A DNA stretch of 64,000 bases from an uncultured Lachnospiraceae bacterium (GTDB taxonomy: Bacteria > Bacillota > Clostridia > Lachnospirales > Lachnospiraceae): positions 1 through 64,000 of the forward strand of contig CANTEW010000003.1 of assembly GCA_947652925.1 (NCBI GenBank), given 5' to 3'. A model generated the notes under the pieces. The model was not told the DNA's origin and did no database searches. It saw nothing but the letters and a program-made list of their open reading frames with translations. Numbering within the stretch: the stretch's first letter is position 1; each line of letters begins with the position of its first letter. Shown in pieces: positions 8,153-16,448 of this stretch. A program made the translations under genes and the position numbers.

Positions 8153-8806
8153 ATGAGGTTTCGATCTTATCCGCACAGGCATGCAGATGCGATCATAGCG
8201 CATGATGCGTATATGGGTGCGCGGTACGGGGAATTTGTAAAGGCGATGGAGAGCATCTCAGATGTAGACCTGATCTGCGATTTTCGCCAGCAGAAAGCGA
8301 AACATAAAGTGCGCGGTACGAATTTCAAGTCCCTGACGCCGAGCATCAACCGTTTGCTAAAACAGCGTTTATCGGTGATCCCAGGGTGGGAGAGTGAAGT
8401 CGATATCTTCAATGACACAGAAGGGATCATCGGAAATACCGAGTGGCGGCTGGATTTTGCGTGTGAAGACGGGTTTGCAGTGGAGGTGGCGTTCAACCAC
8501 GGGGAAGCGATCGCGTGGAATCTCCTCAAACCTGTACTGGCCAGTGAATTGAACCATGTGCAAAAAGCGATCCAGACCAGGATGGGGATCTATGTATGTG
8601 CGACAGAAGCCATGAAACGGGCGGGCAATATTGACAGCGCCAGCGGTTCATATGAGAAAGTACAGAGGTATCTGATGCCCATGATGAACCAGTTGACCAC
8701 CCCTATGATGCTCATAGGCATCGATGCGCCCGAGACTTTCTATATCGATAAAAAGACCAGGGATGTGGTATTGTTTGAAAATGATCCATGGAAGGTATCA
8801 GGATAG
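8153..8806 (+). CDS. BglII/BstYI-like type II restriction endonuclease (apparently orphan)
   Basis: A 217-residue protein with AGGAGGATAT placed just before the ATG. A PD-(D/E)XK-like core is visible: Asp101 in EWRLDFACED and Glu111 in FAVEVAFNH. This corresponds to the Asp...Glu-x-Gln core of BglII, here with Ala in place of Gln. Flanking motifs (GWESEVDIF before it, MGIYVCATEAMK and MMLIGIDAP after it) follow the order seen in BglII/BstYI-type proteins, which cut within A/R-GATC-T/Y sites. No DNA methyltransferase is adjacent; the next gene is an acetyltransferase and repeats lie on both sides of the gene pair. The specificity is inference, and a non-restriction nuclease role is possible. 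Confidence 0.6.
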   Translation: MRFRSYPHRHADAIIAHDAYMGARYGEFVKAMESISDVDLICDFRQQKAKHKVRGTNFKSLTPSINRLLKQRLSVIPGWESEVDIFNDTEGIIGNTEWRLDFACEDGFAVEVAFNHGEAIAWNLLKPVLASELNHVQKAIQTRMGIYVCATEAMKRAGNIDSASGSYEKVQRYLMPMMNQLTTPMMLIGIDAPETFYIDKKTRDVVLFENDPWKVSG

Positions 8807-8823
8807 GATATAAGAGGTATGAT

Positions 8824-9291
8824 ATGATAACAGGAAAATTTGTCACAGATAAAGAAAAGCTGGATCTGGCGGGCAGGCTGCGTACTGAGATCTTCCAGGG
8901 CCGATATGTGACCGATCACTTTCCTTACCCGGATGCTCGTTATGCAGTCCTCTGGGTGGATGGCGTCCCTGCGGGGATGGGCGGGATCCGCTGTATCAAC
9001 GATCGGTCTACGATCATTGAGATCGGGATCTTGGAAGACCACAGGAGGCAGTCTTATGGGGATCTTCTGCTGCGGCTGATGGCGTCTCCAGCGATCGATC
9101 AGGATATCAGGAAGATCTATGTAGAGGCAACGGAGGATTCTAAAGACTTTTTTTCAGCTACACATTTTCACCCGGAGGATGAACGGCCATATGGGTATAC
9201 AGGTCAGGAGCGGTTTCCGATGGTACTGGAACTCAGGGACCTGCGCTGCGCCTGCAGCAAAGATAGATCTTCACCATACAAGCCCTTTTAG
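8824..9291 (+). CDS. GNAT-family N-acetyltransferase
   Basis: A 155-residue protein starting at ATG 8824, which has AAGAGGT six bases upstream; an earlier in-frame ATG at 8788 would overlap the endonuclease gene by 19 bases. It shows the GNAT beta4-alpha3 acetyl-CoA site in ITEIGILEDHRRQSYGDLLL-like order (E-I-G-I-L, then R-R-Q-S-Y-G-D), preceded by the GMGGIRCI strand. The substrate is unknown. The stop codon TAG shares its G with the start of a repeat B copy. It may be co-transcribed with the upstream endonuclease gene (17-base gap), but a functional link is not shown. Confidence 0.75.
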   Translation: MITGKFVTDKEKLDLAGRLRTEIFQGRYVTDHFPYPDARYAVLWVDGVPAGMGGIRCINDRSTIIEIGILEDHRRQSYGDLLLRLMASPAIDQDIRKIYVEATEDSKDFFSATHFHPEDERPYGYTGQERFPMVLELRDLRCACSKDRSSPYKPF

Positions 9292-9450
9292 AGCGTGTCT
9301 TAAAGATCATTCACGCCAACCGCATGCCCCACTTTGCGGTGGATCTGCCCCGCATTCTGTCAGCGTAGCCCGCTACGCCTCCCTCATTTGGGACAGGTAT
9401 ACCGCAAAGTGGGGCGTACGGATGGCGTGAATGATTTTTCAAACACACTC
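9291..9450. repeat. Repeat family B, copy 2 (160 bp, best-preserved inverted repeat)
   Basis: This copy has about 50-bp terminal inverted repeats. The left arm GAGCGTGTCTTAAAGATCAT continues into CACGCC and CCCCACTTTGCGGT, and the right arm carries ACCGCAAAGTGGGG, GGCGTGAATGAT and CACACTC. The whole element would fold into a long hairpin. It abuts the acetyltransferase stop codon on the left and the right half of repeat A on the right, implying insertion into or next to an A element. Confidence 0.85.
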
Positions 9451-9509
9451 TAGCACTGGTGCAGACCAGGCAAAGTCAAACTATGATTTCTGACTGGATG
9501 GAGTACTAG
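9449..9509. repeat. Repeat family A, right half only
   Basis: The sequence from CTAGCACTGGTGCAGACCAG to TGGATGGAGTACTAG matches the right half of the A copy at 6154-6319. The left half is missing and a B element occupies that side. The break falls at the same internal CTAGCAC point where the third A copy (38333-38733) is split. Confidence 0.8.
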
Positions 9510-9512
9510 AAA

Positions 9513-9563
9513 AAAGACCAGGGGTGCAGACAAAATGAACGTCTGCATCCCTGGTCTTTTTTT
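9513..9563. terminator. Strong bidirectional terminator
   Basis: AAGACCAGGGGTGCAGAC and GTCTGCATCCCTGGTCTT form an almost perfect 18-bp stem with a 9-base loop, flanked by A-run and T-run on either side. It isolates the glucuronate operon from the accessory region upstream. Confidence 0.85.
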
Positions 9564-9654
9564 GGCATATTTTCCCAGCCCTCCTCTGCATGTTTTTTTC
9601 CGGAACTGCGCACACTGCCATTATATATACACAAATAAAAAAGGGAGGGCAGAC

Positions 9655-11040
9655 ATGGAAAACCAACAGGAAGTCAAGCAGTTTGGCATGATGGATAAGA
9701 TCGGATATATGTTCGGCGACTTTGGGAACGATTTTACATTTATCTTATCATCCGCTTTTATGTTGAAATTTTACACAGATGTGATGGGCATCGCCCCCGG
9801 CGTGGTGGGCACCCTGATGATGGCGGCGCGGTTTATCGACGCTTTTACCGATGTGACCATGGGACAGATCGTGGATCGTTCCAAACCTACAAAGGACGGG
9901 AAATTCAAACCCTGGATCAAACGGATGTGCGGGCCGGTGGCGATCGCGTCCTTCATGATCTATCAGTCGGGTCTGGCTAACATGTCTTACGGATTTAAAG
10001 TCGTCTGGATGACAGTCACCTATATCCTGTGGGGTTCTATCTTCTACACGGCAGTGAACATCCCCTACGGTTCTATGGTCTCTGCAGTCTCCAGCGATCC
10101 GAAAGAACGGGCGGAATTGTCTACCTGGCGGACCATCGGCGCGACGCTGGCTGGACTTGTGATCGGAGCGGGCACACCGATCGTCGCTTTTGTGGTGGTG
10201 GACGGCAACACGGTACTCTCCGGTCCGCGGATGACAGCCATCGCCGGGGTGTTCGCGGTGGGGGCGATCATCTGTTATATACTCTGTTTTAAACTGGTCT
10301 GGGAGCGGGTGCCGATCGAGGCGAATAACGAGAGACTGGACGTGAGCAACTTGCTGAAGAGCCTGGTGACCAACCGGGCGCTGTTGGGCATCATCGCCGC
10401 CTCGATCCTGCTCTTGCTGGCGCAGCTGGGTATGCAGGGCATCGCCGGGTATGTATTTCCCAATTTTTATGGCTCTGCCCAGGCACAGTCCCTGTCGTCC
10501 CTGACCAGCAGTATTGCCATGCTGGTGATCTGTGCGCCTCTGGCAGTAAAACTGTCCGCCCGCTATGGCAAAAAAGAACTCTCGGTCGTCTCCTGTCTGG
10601 TAGGTGCGGCCGTCTATCTTCTGTGTCTGCTGCTGCGTCCGGAAAATGCTTATGTCTATGTGGTCTTTTTTACATTGGCCTTTGTGGGACTCGGTTTTTT
10701 CAATATGGTCATCTGGGCCATGATCACCGATGTGATCGATGACGCGGAGATCCAGAACGGCGTGCGGGAAGATGGGACGATCTATTCCGTCTATTCATTC
10801 GCCAGGAAGATCGGGCAGGCTCTTTCTTCCGGTCTGGTGGGATGGCTCTTGAGCATGATCGGATACAGCCAGGCGACAGCTTTTGACCCGGAAGTGACCA
10901 GGCGGATCTTCAATATGTCCTGTATCGTCCCCAGCGTGGGACTGGCGGCAGTGGCTCTTTCGCTCATGTTCATCTATCCGCTGAACAAGAAGCGGGTGGA
11001 GGATAATTCAGAGGAACTGGAGCGGATGCGCATGGGATAA
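9655..11040 (+). CDS. GPH-family sugar/glucuronide:cation symporter
   Basis: A 461-residue membrane transporter of the GPH (MelB/UidB/XylP) family with about 12 hydrophobic segments. Family hallmarks seen: the N-terminal GYMFGDFGNDFTFILSS, FTDVTMGQIVDRS followed by GKFKPWI in loop 2-3, and NIPYGSMVSAVSSDPKERAELSTWR in loop 4-5. The start at 9655 has AAGGGAGG five bases upstream. As first gene of a glucuronate-degrading operon it probably imports glucuronides or a related uronate-containing sugar with H+ or Na+. The exact substrate cannot be read from sequence. Confidence 0.85.
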   Translation: MENQQEVKQFGMMDKIGYMFGDFGNDFTFILSSAFMLKFYTDVMGIAPGVVGTLMMAARFIDAFTDVTMGQIVDRSKPTKDGKFKPWIKRMCGPVAIASFMIYQSGLANMSYGFKVVWMTVTYILWGSIFYTAVNIPYGSMVSAVSSDPKERAELSTWRTIGATLAGLVIGAGTPIVAFVVVDGNTVLSGPRMTAIAGVFAVGAIICYILCFKLVWERVPIEANNERLDVSNLLKSLVTNRALLGIIAASILLLLAQLGMQGIAGYVFPNFYGSAQAQSLSSLTSSIAMLVICAPLAVKLSARYGKKELSVVSCLVGAAVYLLCLLLRPENAYVYVVFFTLAFVGLGFFNMVIWAMITDVIDDAEIQNGVREDGTIYSVYSFARKIGQALSSGLVGWLLSMIGYSQATAFDPEVTRRIFNMSCIVPSVGLAAVALSLMFIYPLNKKRVEDNSEELERMRMG

Positions 11041-11056
11041 GGAGGACGAACGCCGC

Positions 11057-11875
11057 ATGGCTGATAAAAAATATCTGATATGTATAGATTCAGACGGCTG
11101 TGCCATGGACACCATGAACAGCAAACACAACCGATGCTTCGGCCCCTATCTGATCAGAGAATGGGGGCTGGAGAACTGGGAGACTTCGATCTTAAAAAGA
11201 TGGAATGAAGTCAACCTCTATACCCTGACCCGGGGGATCAACCGTTTTCAGGGCCTGTACCGGGCGTTGGAAGAGGTGGCGGAAAAGTATACGCCCATAG
11301 ACGGCCTTGAGGACTTGAGACAATGGGTGGAAAATACGCCGGAACTGTCCAATGATTCCCTGGAACGGGAGATCGCGAAGACAGACAGTCATATCCTGAA
11401 AAAAGCATTAGCCTGGTCCGAGACAGTCAACAAGGGCGTGGAAGCGCTGGAAGAAAGAGAAAAGCGTCCCTTTCCAGGGGTCAGAGAATCCCTCGCCTAT
11501 GCCCGGGATTTTGCAGAGCTGGCTGTGGTATCCTCTGCAAACAGACAGGCAGTCCTGGATGAATGGGGAGCCCATGGGCTCATGGGCTATATGGACGCGG
11601 TGATGGCACAGGACGCGGGGAGCAAGGCCCGCTGTATCCGGGAGCTGGCGAAAAAAGGATATGACAGGGACCGTATACTGATGGTGGGCGACGCGTTGGG
11701 CGACTATAAGGCGGCGCAGGAGAACGGCGTCTTCTTTTATCCTATCCTGGCATGCCGGGAAGCGGAGTCCTGGCAGGAGTTCCGGGAAGAAGGCGGACCG
11801 CGCTTCAGAGACGGGGATTATGGAGGTGCTTACCAGAAAGAGGTGCTGGAGGCGTTCATGGATAATCTGAAATAA
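11057..11875 (+). CDS. HAD-superfamily hydrolase
   Basis: A 272-residue HAD phosphatase. Motif I is the Asp-x-Asp in ICIDSDGCAMDT (residues about 8-19), motif II is LAVVSSANR, and motif III is RILMVGDALGDYKAA, with a large helical cap inserted at about 25-150. It starts 16 bases after the transporter gene, behind AAGGAGG. Because it sits between the transporter and the GH3 glycosidase, it may dephosphorylate a sugar phosphate of this pathway or do metabolite repair; the known UxaC/UxuAB/KdgK/Eda route does not need it. Substrate unknown. Confidence 0.8.
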   Translation: MADKKYLICIDSDGCAMDTMNSKHNRCFGPYLIREWGLENWETSILKRWNEVNLYTLTRGINRFQGLYRALEEVAEKYTPIDGLEDLRQWVENTPELSNDSLEREIAKTDSHILKKALAWSETVNKGVEALEEREKRPFPGVRESLAYARDFAELAVVSSANRQAVLDEWGAHGLMGYMDAVMAQDAGSKARCIRELAKKGYDRDRILMVGDALGDYKAAQENGVFFYPILACREAESWQEFREEGGPRFRDGDYGGAYQKEVLEAFMDNLK

Positions 11876-11893
11876 GAAAAGGAGACAAAGACT

Positions 11894-13663
11894 ATGGTCG
11901 ATCTGAGATCGAATCCTTACTATCTGGATGATGAAGGGTGTAAATGGGTGGAAAATACCATTTCCGGTATGACAGATGAAGAGAAAGTAGGACAGTTATT
12001 CTTCCAGCTCACCCAGTCCCAGGAAGAAGAGCATCTGAAAGAACTGATGGAGAGATACCATCTGGGCGGCTGCCGTTACAACGCCGCACCGGGAAAAGTG
12101 ATCCAGGAGCAGAACCGGACACTGCAGAAATATGCCAAGATCCCCATCTTCATCGCCTGCAATACAGAAAGCGGCGGAGACGGGGCCTGTTCAGACGGGA
12201 CGCCCATCGGCTCGGCAGTGAAGATCGCGGCCACCGGGGAAGAAGACTATGCCTATGCCCTGGGCAAGATGGCCAACGAAGAGGCGGCGGCTATCGGCTG
12301 CAATATGGCGTTCGCGCCTGTCTGCGATATTGTCTACAACTGGGAGAACACAGAGATCATCAACCGGGCTTTCGGCAGCGATCCAAAGTGCGTGGCAGAG
12401 ATGAGCGCCGCCTATGTGAGAGGCGCCCACACTATCCCGGGCTTTGCCTGCGCCGCCAAGCATTTCCCTGGGAACGGCCTGGACTTCCGGGATGCACATC
12501 TATCGAATAATGTGAACGATCTGGAGGAGAAAGAGTGGGACGATTCCTACGGTATGGTCTACAAGACCCTGTTCGAGAACGGCCTGGAGGCGATCATGGC
12601 GGGGCACATCATGCTCCCCAGATATGCGAAGGCCATCAACCCGGATCTGAAAGACGAGGACATGATGCCCGCCACATTGAGCCCTGAGGTCATGACCGGG
12701 CTTCTGCGGGACAGGATGGGTTTTAACGGCATGGTGGTCACCGACGCTTCCCACATGGTGGCCATGACCGACCGGATGAAGCGGGCAGAGATGCTCCCTC
12801 TTGCCATCAATGCCGGATGCGACATGTTCCTCTTCTTCAACGACCCGGACGAAGACTTTAACGCTATGCTGGACGCCTATCGGAAAGGGATCATCAGCCA
12901 GGAGCGCATGCGGGAAGCCCTGACCCGTATCCTGGGGCTGAAAGCGCATATGGGCCTGCATAAGAAGCCTAAAGAAAACCTGGTCCCCCAGCCGGAGGCG
13001 CTGGAACAGACACTGGGAAAAGACGGATATAAAGAGATGCAGGAGACCATCAGCCAAAAGTGTCTGACCTTAGTCAAATACAAGGACAAAGACATCCTCC
13101 CCATGGGACCGAAACGCTATAAACGGGTGATGATCGTCCACATCAAAGGCGCCGGAGGCCCTATGGGGGAGATTATGCGGATGATGGGGATGCCTGGGGG
13201 CAACAACGCGGCGGAACTCTTGAAAGAGAGATTGTGTGAAAAAGGATTCGACGCATTCATCTACGAGAGTCCTCTGGAGCGTATGAAGAAACAGGTGGAA
13301 GAAGGTGAAAAACCCAGCCTGAACCTGTATTTCGCCGGAAAACATGCCATCGCTGATTTTGTAAAAGACATGGACCTGGTGATCACTCTGTGTGATGTCC
13401 CCAACGGCCGTCCGGCTTTCGGCATGTCCAAGGGCGGGGGAGAGATCCCCTGGTATGTGTTCGAGATCCCGGTGATCGTGATCGGCTGCGGCCAGCCCAC
13501 CATGCTGGCGGACATCCCCCAGGCGCGCACCTACATCAATGTCTACGACTCCAAGGAGAGTACCTTCGACGCATTGGTGGGAGCGCTGATGGAAGGGCCG
13601 GGGGCTTTTAAGGGAAAAGACCCCATTGACAGTTTCTGCGGATTGTTCGACACACATTTATGA
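11894..13663 (+). CDS. Glycoside hydrolase family 3 (NagZ-like) enzyme of the glucuronate operon
   Basis: A 589-residue GH3 protein without a signal peptide, so cytoplasmic. The (beta/alpha)8 domain covers about 1-350 and contains AAKHFPGNG (about 188-196) followed by a DAH His-Asp pair as in NagZ-type general acid/base loops. The nucleophile Asp (about 284) is in GFNGMVVTDASHM. A second alpha/beta domain follows to the C-terminus. Families of this type hydrolyse beta-N-acetylglucosaminides or other beta-glycosides. Its place between a glucuronide-type transporter and uxuA suggests it releases glucuronate from imported conjugates or oligosaccharides, but this is inference. Confidence 0.85.
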   Translation: MVDLRSNPYYLDDEGCKWVENTISGMTDEEKVGQLFFQLTQSQEEEHLKELMERYHLGGCRYNAAPGKVIQEQNRTLQKYAKIPIFIACNTESGGDGACSDGTPIGSAVKIAATGEEDYAYALGKMANEEAAAIGCNMAFAPVCDIVYNWENTEIINRAFGSDPKCVAEMSAAYVRGAHTIPGFACAAKHFPGNGLDFRDAHLSNNVNDLEEKEWDDSYGMVYKTLFENGLEAIMAGHIMLPRYAKAINPDLKDEDMMPATLSPEVMTGLLRDRMGFNGMVVTDASHMVAMTDRMKRAEMLPLAINAGCDMFLFFNDPDEDFNAMLDAYRKGIISQERMREALTRILGLKAHMGLHKKPKENLVPQPEALEQTLGKDGYKEMQETISQKCLTLVKYKDKDILPMGPKRYKRVMIVHIKGAGGPMGEIMRMMGMPGGNNAAELLKERLCEKGFDAFIYESPLERMKKQVEEGEKPSLNLYFAGKHAIADFVKDMDLVITLCDVPNGRPAFGMSKGGGEIPWYVFEIPVIVIGCGQPTMLADIPQARTYINVYDSKESTFDALVGALMEGPGAFKGKDPIDSFCGLFDTHL

Positions 13664-13680
13664 TAGAGAGGAAAAAGACC

Positions 13681-14769
13681 ATGCAGATGACATTGAGATG
13701 GTACGGCTCCAAGTTCGATACGGTCACCTTAAAGCAGATCCGGCAGATCCCCGGGGTGACCGGAGTCGTCACCACATTGTATGATACGCAGCCGGGCGAG
13801 GTATGGAGCCGGGAGCGTATACGCGCTTTAAAAGAAGAAGTGGAAGCTTCTGGACTCGAGATAGCGGGGATCGAGAGCGTCAATATCCACGACGCGATCA
13901 AGACCGGGAGCGGGGAAAGAGACAGATACATTGACAACTATATAGAGACTCTGGAGAACCTGGGTATGGAGGGCATACACCTGGTGTGCTACAATTTCAT
14001 GCCGGTCTTCGACTGGACCCGGACGGAGCTGGCCAGGGTCAGGGAAGACGGCTCCACTGTGCTGGCCTATACCCAGGAGGCGGTGGACGCTCTGGATCCG
14101 GAGAAGATGTTCGAGTCCATCTCCGGCGATATGAACGGCACCGTGATGCCGGGGTGGGAGCCGGAGCGTATGGCGAGAGTGAAAGAACTGTTCGACTTAT
14201 ATAAGGGTGTGGACGAGGAAAAGCTATTTTCTAATTTAGTCTACTTTCTGGAGAAGATCATGCCAGTCTGCGATCAGTACGGCATCAACATGGCCATCCA
14301 TCCGGACGATCCGGCCTGGAGCGTGTTCGGCCTGCCCCGGATCATCAACAACAAGAAGAACATCCTGCGACTGATGAAAGCTGTGGACGATCCCCACAAC
14401 GGGGTCACGTTCTGCTCCGGGTCCTATGGGACCAGCCTGGATAACGACCTGCCGGATATGATCCGATCCCTGGAAGGCAGAGTCCATTTTGCCCATGTGC
14501 GCAACCTGCGATTCATCACACCTACGAACTTTGAAGAGGCGGCCCATCTCTCCTCGGACGGGACCTTCGATATGTATGAGATCATGAAAGCCCTCTATGA
14601 CATCGGCTTTGACGGACCCATCCGGCCTGATCACGGGCGGATGATCTGGGACGAAGTGGCCATGCCGGGATACGGATTGTACGACCGGGCGCTGGGGGCC
14701 ACGTATCTGAACGGGCTTTGGGAAGCGATTGAGAAAGCGGATAAGAGAAAGGGGAACACATGCGGCTGA
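13681..14769 (+). CDS. uxuA: Mannonate dehydratase
   Basis: A 362-residue UxuA that dehydrates D-mannonate to 2-keto-3-deoxygluconate. The start at 13681 is supported by GAGAGGA eight bases upstream; an ATG at 13660 overlaps the previous stop and lacks a Shine-Dalgarno sequence. Family motifs: IAGIESVNIHDAIK (about 66-79), NMAIHPDDP with a metal/substrate His, VTFCSGSYG, HFAHVRN, and the C-terminal IRPDHGRM. Metal-ligand His and Cys positions appear intact. The end overlaps uxuB by 10 bases, so the two are probably translationally coupled. It is the third reaction of the glucuronate branch. Confidence 0.95.
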   Translation: MQMTLRWYGSKFDTVTLKQIRQIPGVTGVVTTLYDTQPGEVWSRERIRALKEEVEASGLEIAGIESVNIHDAIKTGSGERDRYIDNYIETLENLGMEGIHLVCYNFMPVFDWTRTELARVREDGSTVLAYTQEAVDALDPEKMFESISGDMNGTVMPGWEPERMARVKELFDLYKGVDEEKLFSNLVYFLEKIMPVCDQYGINMAIHPDDPAWSVFGLPRIINNKKNILRLMKAVDDPHNGVTFCSGSYGTSLDNDLPDMIRSLEGRVHFAHVRNLRFITPTNFEEAAHLSSDGTFDMYEIMKALYDIGFDGPIRPDHGRMIWDEVAMPGYGLYDRALGATYLNGLWEAIEKADKRKGNTCG

Positions 14770-16337
14770 ACGTACAGAGTTTACAGGAAGAAAAAGAATT
14801 GTGGAAGGCGGCGGGCTACCGTCTCCCTCAGTTCGATCACAAAGCCATGGTGCAGGCCACTCGAGAAAACCCTGTCTGGATCCATTTCGGCGCGGGGAAC
14901 CTCTTCCGTGCTTTCCAGGCCAATGTAGCCCAGGAACTTCTGGATAAAAAAGTCCTGGACAGGGGTGTGATCGCTGTAGGCGACCGGGACACCATGGAGA
15001 GATCAAGCCACCCCCATGACGATCTTGCGCTCCTTGTCACGCTGAAAGCCGACGGGACCATAGAGAAGACCATCGTGGGCAGCGTGGCGGAATATCTGAC
15101 CATGGATGCAGGCTATGAGAAAGAATACGCCCGTTTAAAAGAGATCTTTGTCAAAGATTCTCTCCAGATGGCGACTTTTACCATCACGGAGAAAGGGTAC
15201 AACCTCACTGCTAGCGACGGCGCTTTCACCCCGGAAGTAGAAGAGGATCTAAGAGAGGGTCCCGAAAGCCCCAAGAGCTTTATGGGGAAGGTAACGGCAT
15301 TGTTGTATGAACGCTTCAAGTCCGGGAAAAAGCCTCTGGCCATGGTCAGCATGGACAACTGTTCCCACAATGGCACCCGGCTTTACGAGGCAGTCTCCAC
15401 TTTTTCCATGAAGTGGTCTGAGAACGGCCGGACAGAGGCTGGTTTTGCAGACTACATCGCCGACCCGGAGCAGGTATCTTTCCCCTGGACCATGATCGAT
15501 AAGATCACCCCCCGGCCAGATGCTTCTGTAGAGTCGATCTTGGAGAAAGACGGCATCCAGGACTTAAAGCCCATCGTCACCAGCATGAACACCTACATCG
15601 CTCCTTTTGTCAACGCGGAGGAATGCCAGTATCTGGTGGTGGAAGATGCGTTTCCTGGTGGCAGGCCGCCGCTGGAACAGGCCGGGCTGATCTTCACAGA
15701 CCGGGAGACTGTGGATAAAGTGGAGAAGATGAAGGTATGCACATGTTTGAACCCGCTGCACACAGCCCTGGCCGTGTTCGGGTGCCTGCTGGGTCACGAC
15801 ACAATCTCCGACGAGATGAAAGACGATACTCTGCGGAAACTGGTGGAAGGGATCGGATACGACGAGGGACTCCCGGTGGTGGTGGATCCCGGCGTGCTGG
15901 ACCCGAAGAGATTCCTGGATGATGTACTGCACATCCGTTTTCCTAATCCATTTATGCCCGATACACCCCAGCGCATCGCCACAGACACTTCCCAGAAACT
16001 GGCTGTCCGCTTTGGGGAGACGATCAAGGCATACCAGGCTTCTCCCCAGTTGGATGTGAAAGACCTGAAAAAGATCCCCCTGGTATTTGCCGGATGGCTC
16101 CGCTATCTCATGGGTATCGACGACAAAGGACGGGCCTTCCAGTTAAGCCCGGATCCTCTTCTGGACACAGTGTGCCCCTATGTAAAAGAGGGGAATGTGA
16201 GGCCCATACTGGAAAAGGAGGAGATCTTCGGCGTGGATCTGTATGAGGCGGGGCTTGGGGATACCGTAGAGGGGTATTTCAAGGAAATGATGGCCGGGCC
16301 GGGCGCTGTGCGCAGGACTCTGGAGAAATATGAATAA
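14760..16337 (+). CDS. uxuB: Fructuronate reductase / D-mannonate oxidoreductase
   Basis: A 525-residue member of the polyol-specific long-chain dehydrogenase (mannitol dehydrogenase) family. It shows the N-terminal nucleotide-binding HFGAGNLFRAF, the substrate region MVSMDNCSHNG, and the catalytic Lys region KMKVCTCLNPLHTALAVFG. It would reduce D-fructuronate to D-mannonate with NAD(P)H. The start overlaps the end of uxuA with AAAGGGG just upstream. Length is slightly above the typical 480-500 residues. The operon context supports uronate rather than mannitol as substrate. A short repeat-B relative follows the gene. Confidence 0.9.
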   Translation: MRLNVQSLQEEKELWKAAGYRLPQFDHKAMVQATRENPVWIHFGAGNLFRAFQANVAQELLDKKVLDRGVIAVGDRDTMERSSHPHDDLALLVTLKADGTIEKTIVGSVAEYLTMDAGYEKEYARLKEIFVKDSLQMATFTITEKGYNLTASDGAFTPEVEEDLREGPESPKSFMGKVTALLYERFKSGKKPLAMVSMDNCSHNGTRLYEAVSTFSMKWSENGRTEAGFADYIADPEQVSFPWTMIDKITPRPDASVESILEKDGIQDLKPIVTSMNTYIAPFVNAEECQYLVVEDAFPGGRPPLEQAGLIFTDRETVDKVEKMKVCTCLNPLHTALAVFGCLLGHDTISDEMKDDTLRKLVEGIGYDEGLPVVVDPGVLDPKRFLDDVLHIRFPNPFMPDTPQRIATDTSQKLAVRFGETIKAYQASPQLDVKDLKKIPLVFAGWLRYLMGIDDKGRAFQLSPDPLLDTVCPYVKEGNVRPILEKEEIFGVDLYEAGLGDTVEGYFKEMMAGPGAVRRTLEKYE

Positions 16338-16339
16338 AA

Positions 16340-16430
16340 GACTCGTGTGGGCCTGAAAATCCATCCACGCTACCTGTACGCCCCGCTTTGCGGCATACAG
16401 TTGACGTAAAACGGTTTTCAGACGCACGCT
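16340..16430. repeat. Short repeat-B relative inside the glucuronate operon
   Basis: Between uxuB and eda a 91-bp inverted-repeat stretch has ends resembling family B: CTCGTGTGGGCCTGAAAA on the left and TTTTCAGACGCACGC on the right, with CCCCGCTTTGCGG inside. It could form an intercistronic hairpin that modulates expression of the distal genes. Confidence 0.6.
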
Positions 16431-16448
16431 GATAGGAGAAGACACAAG

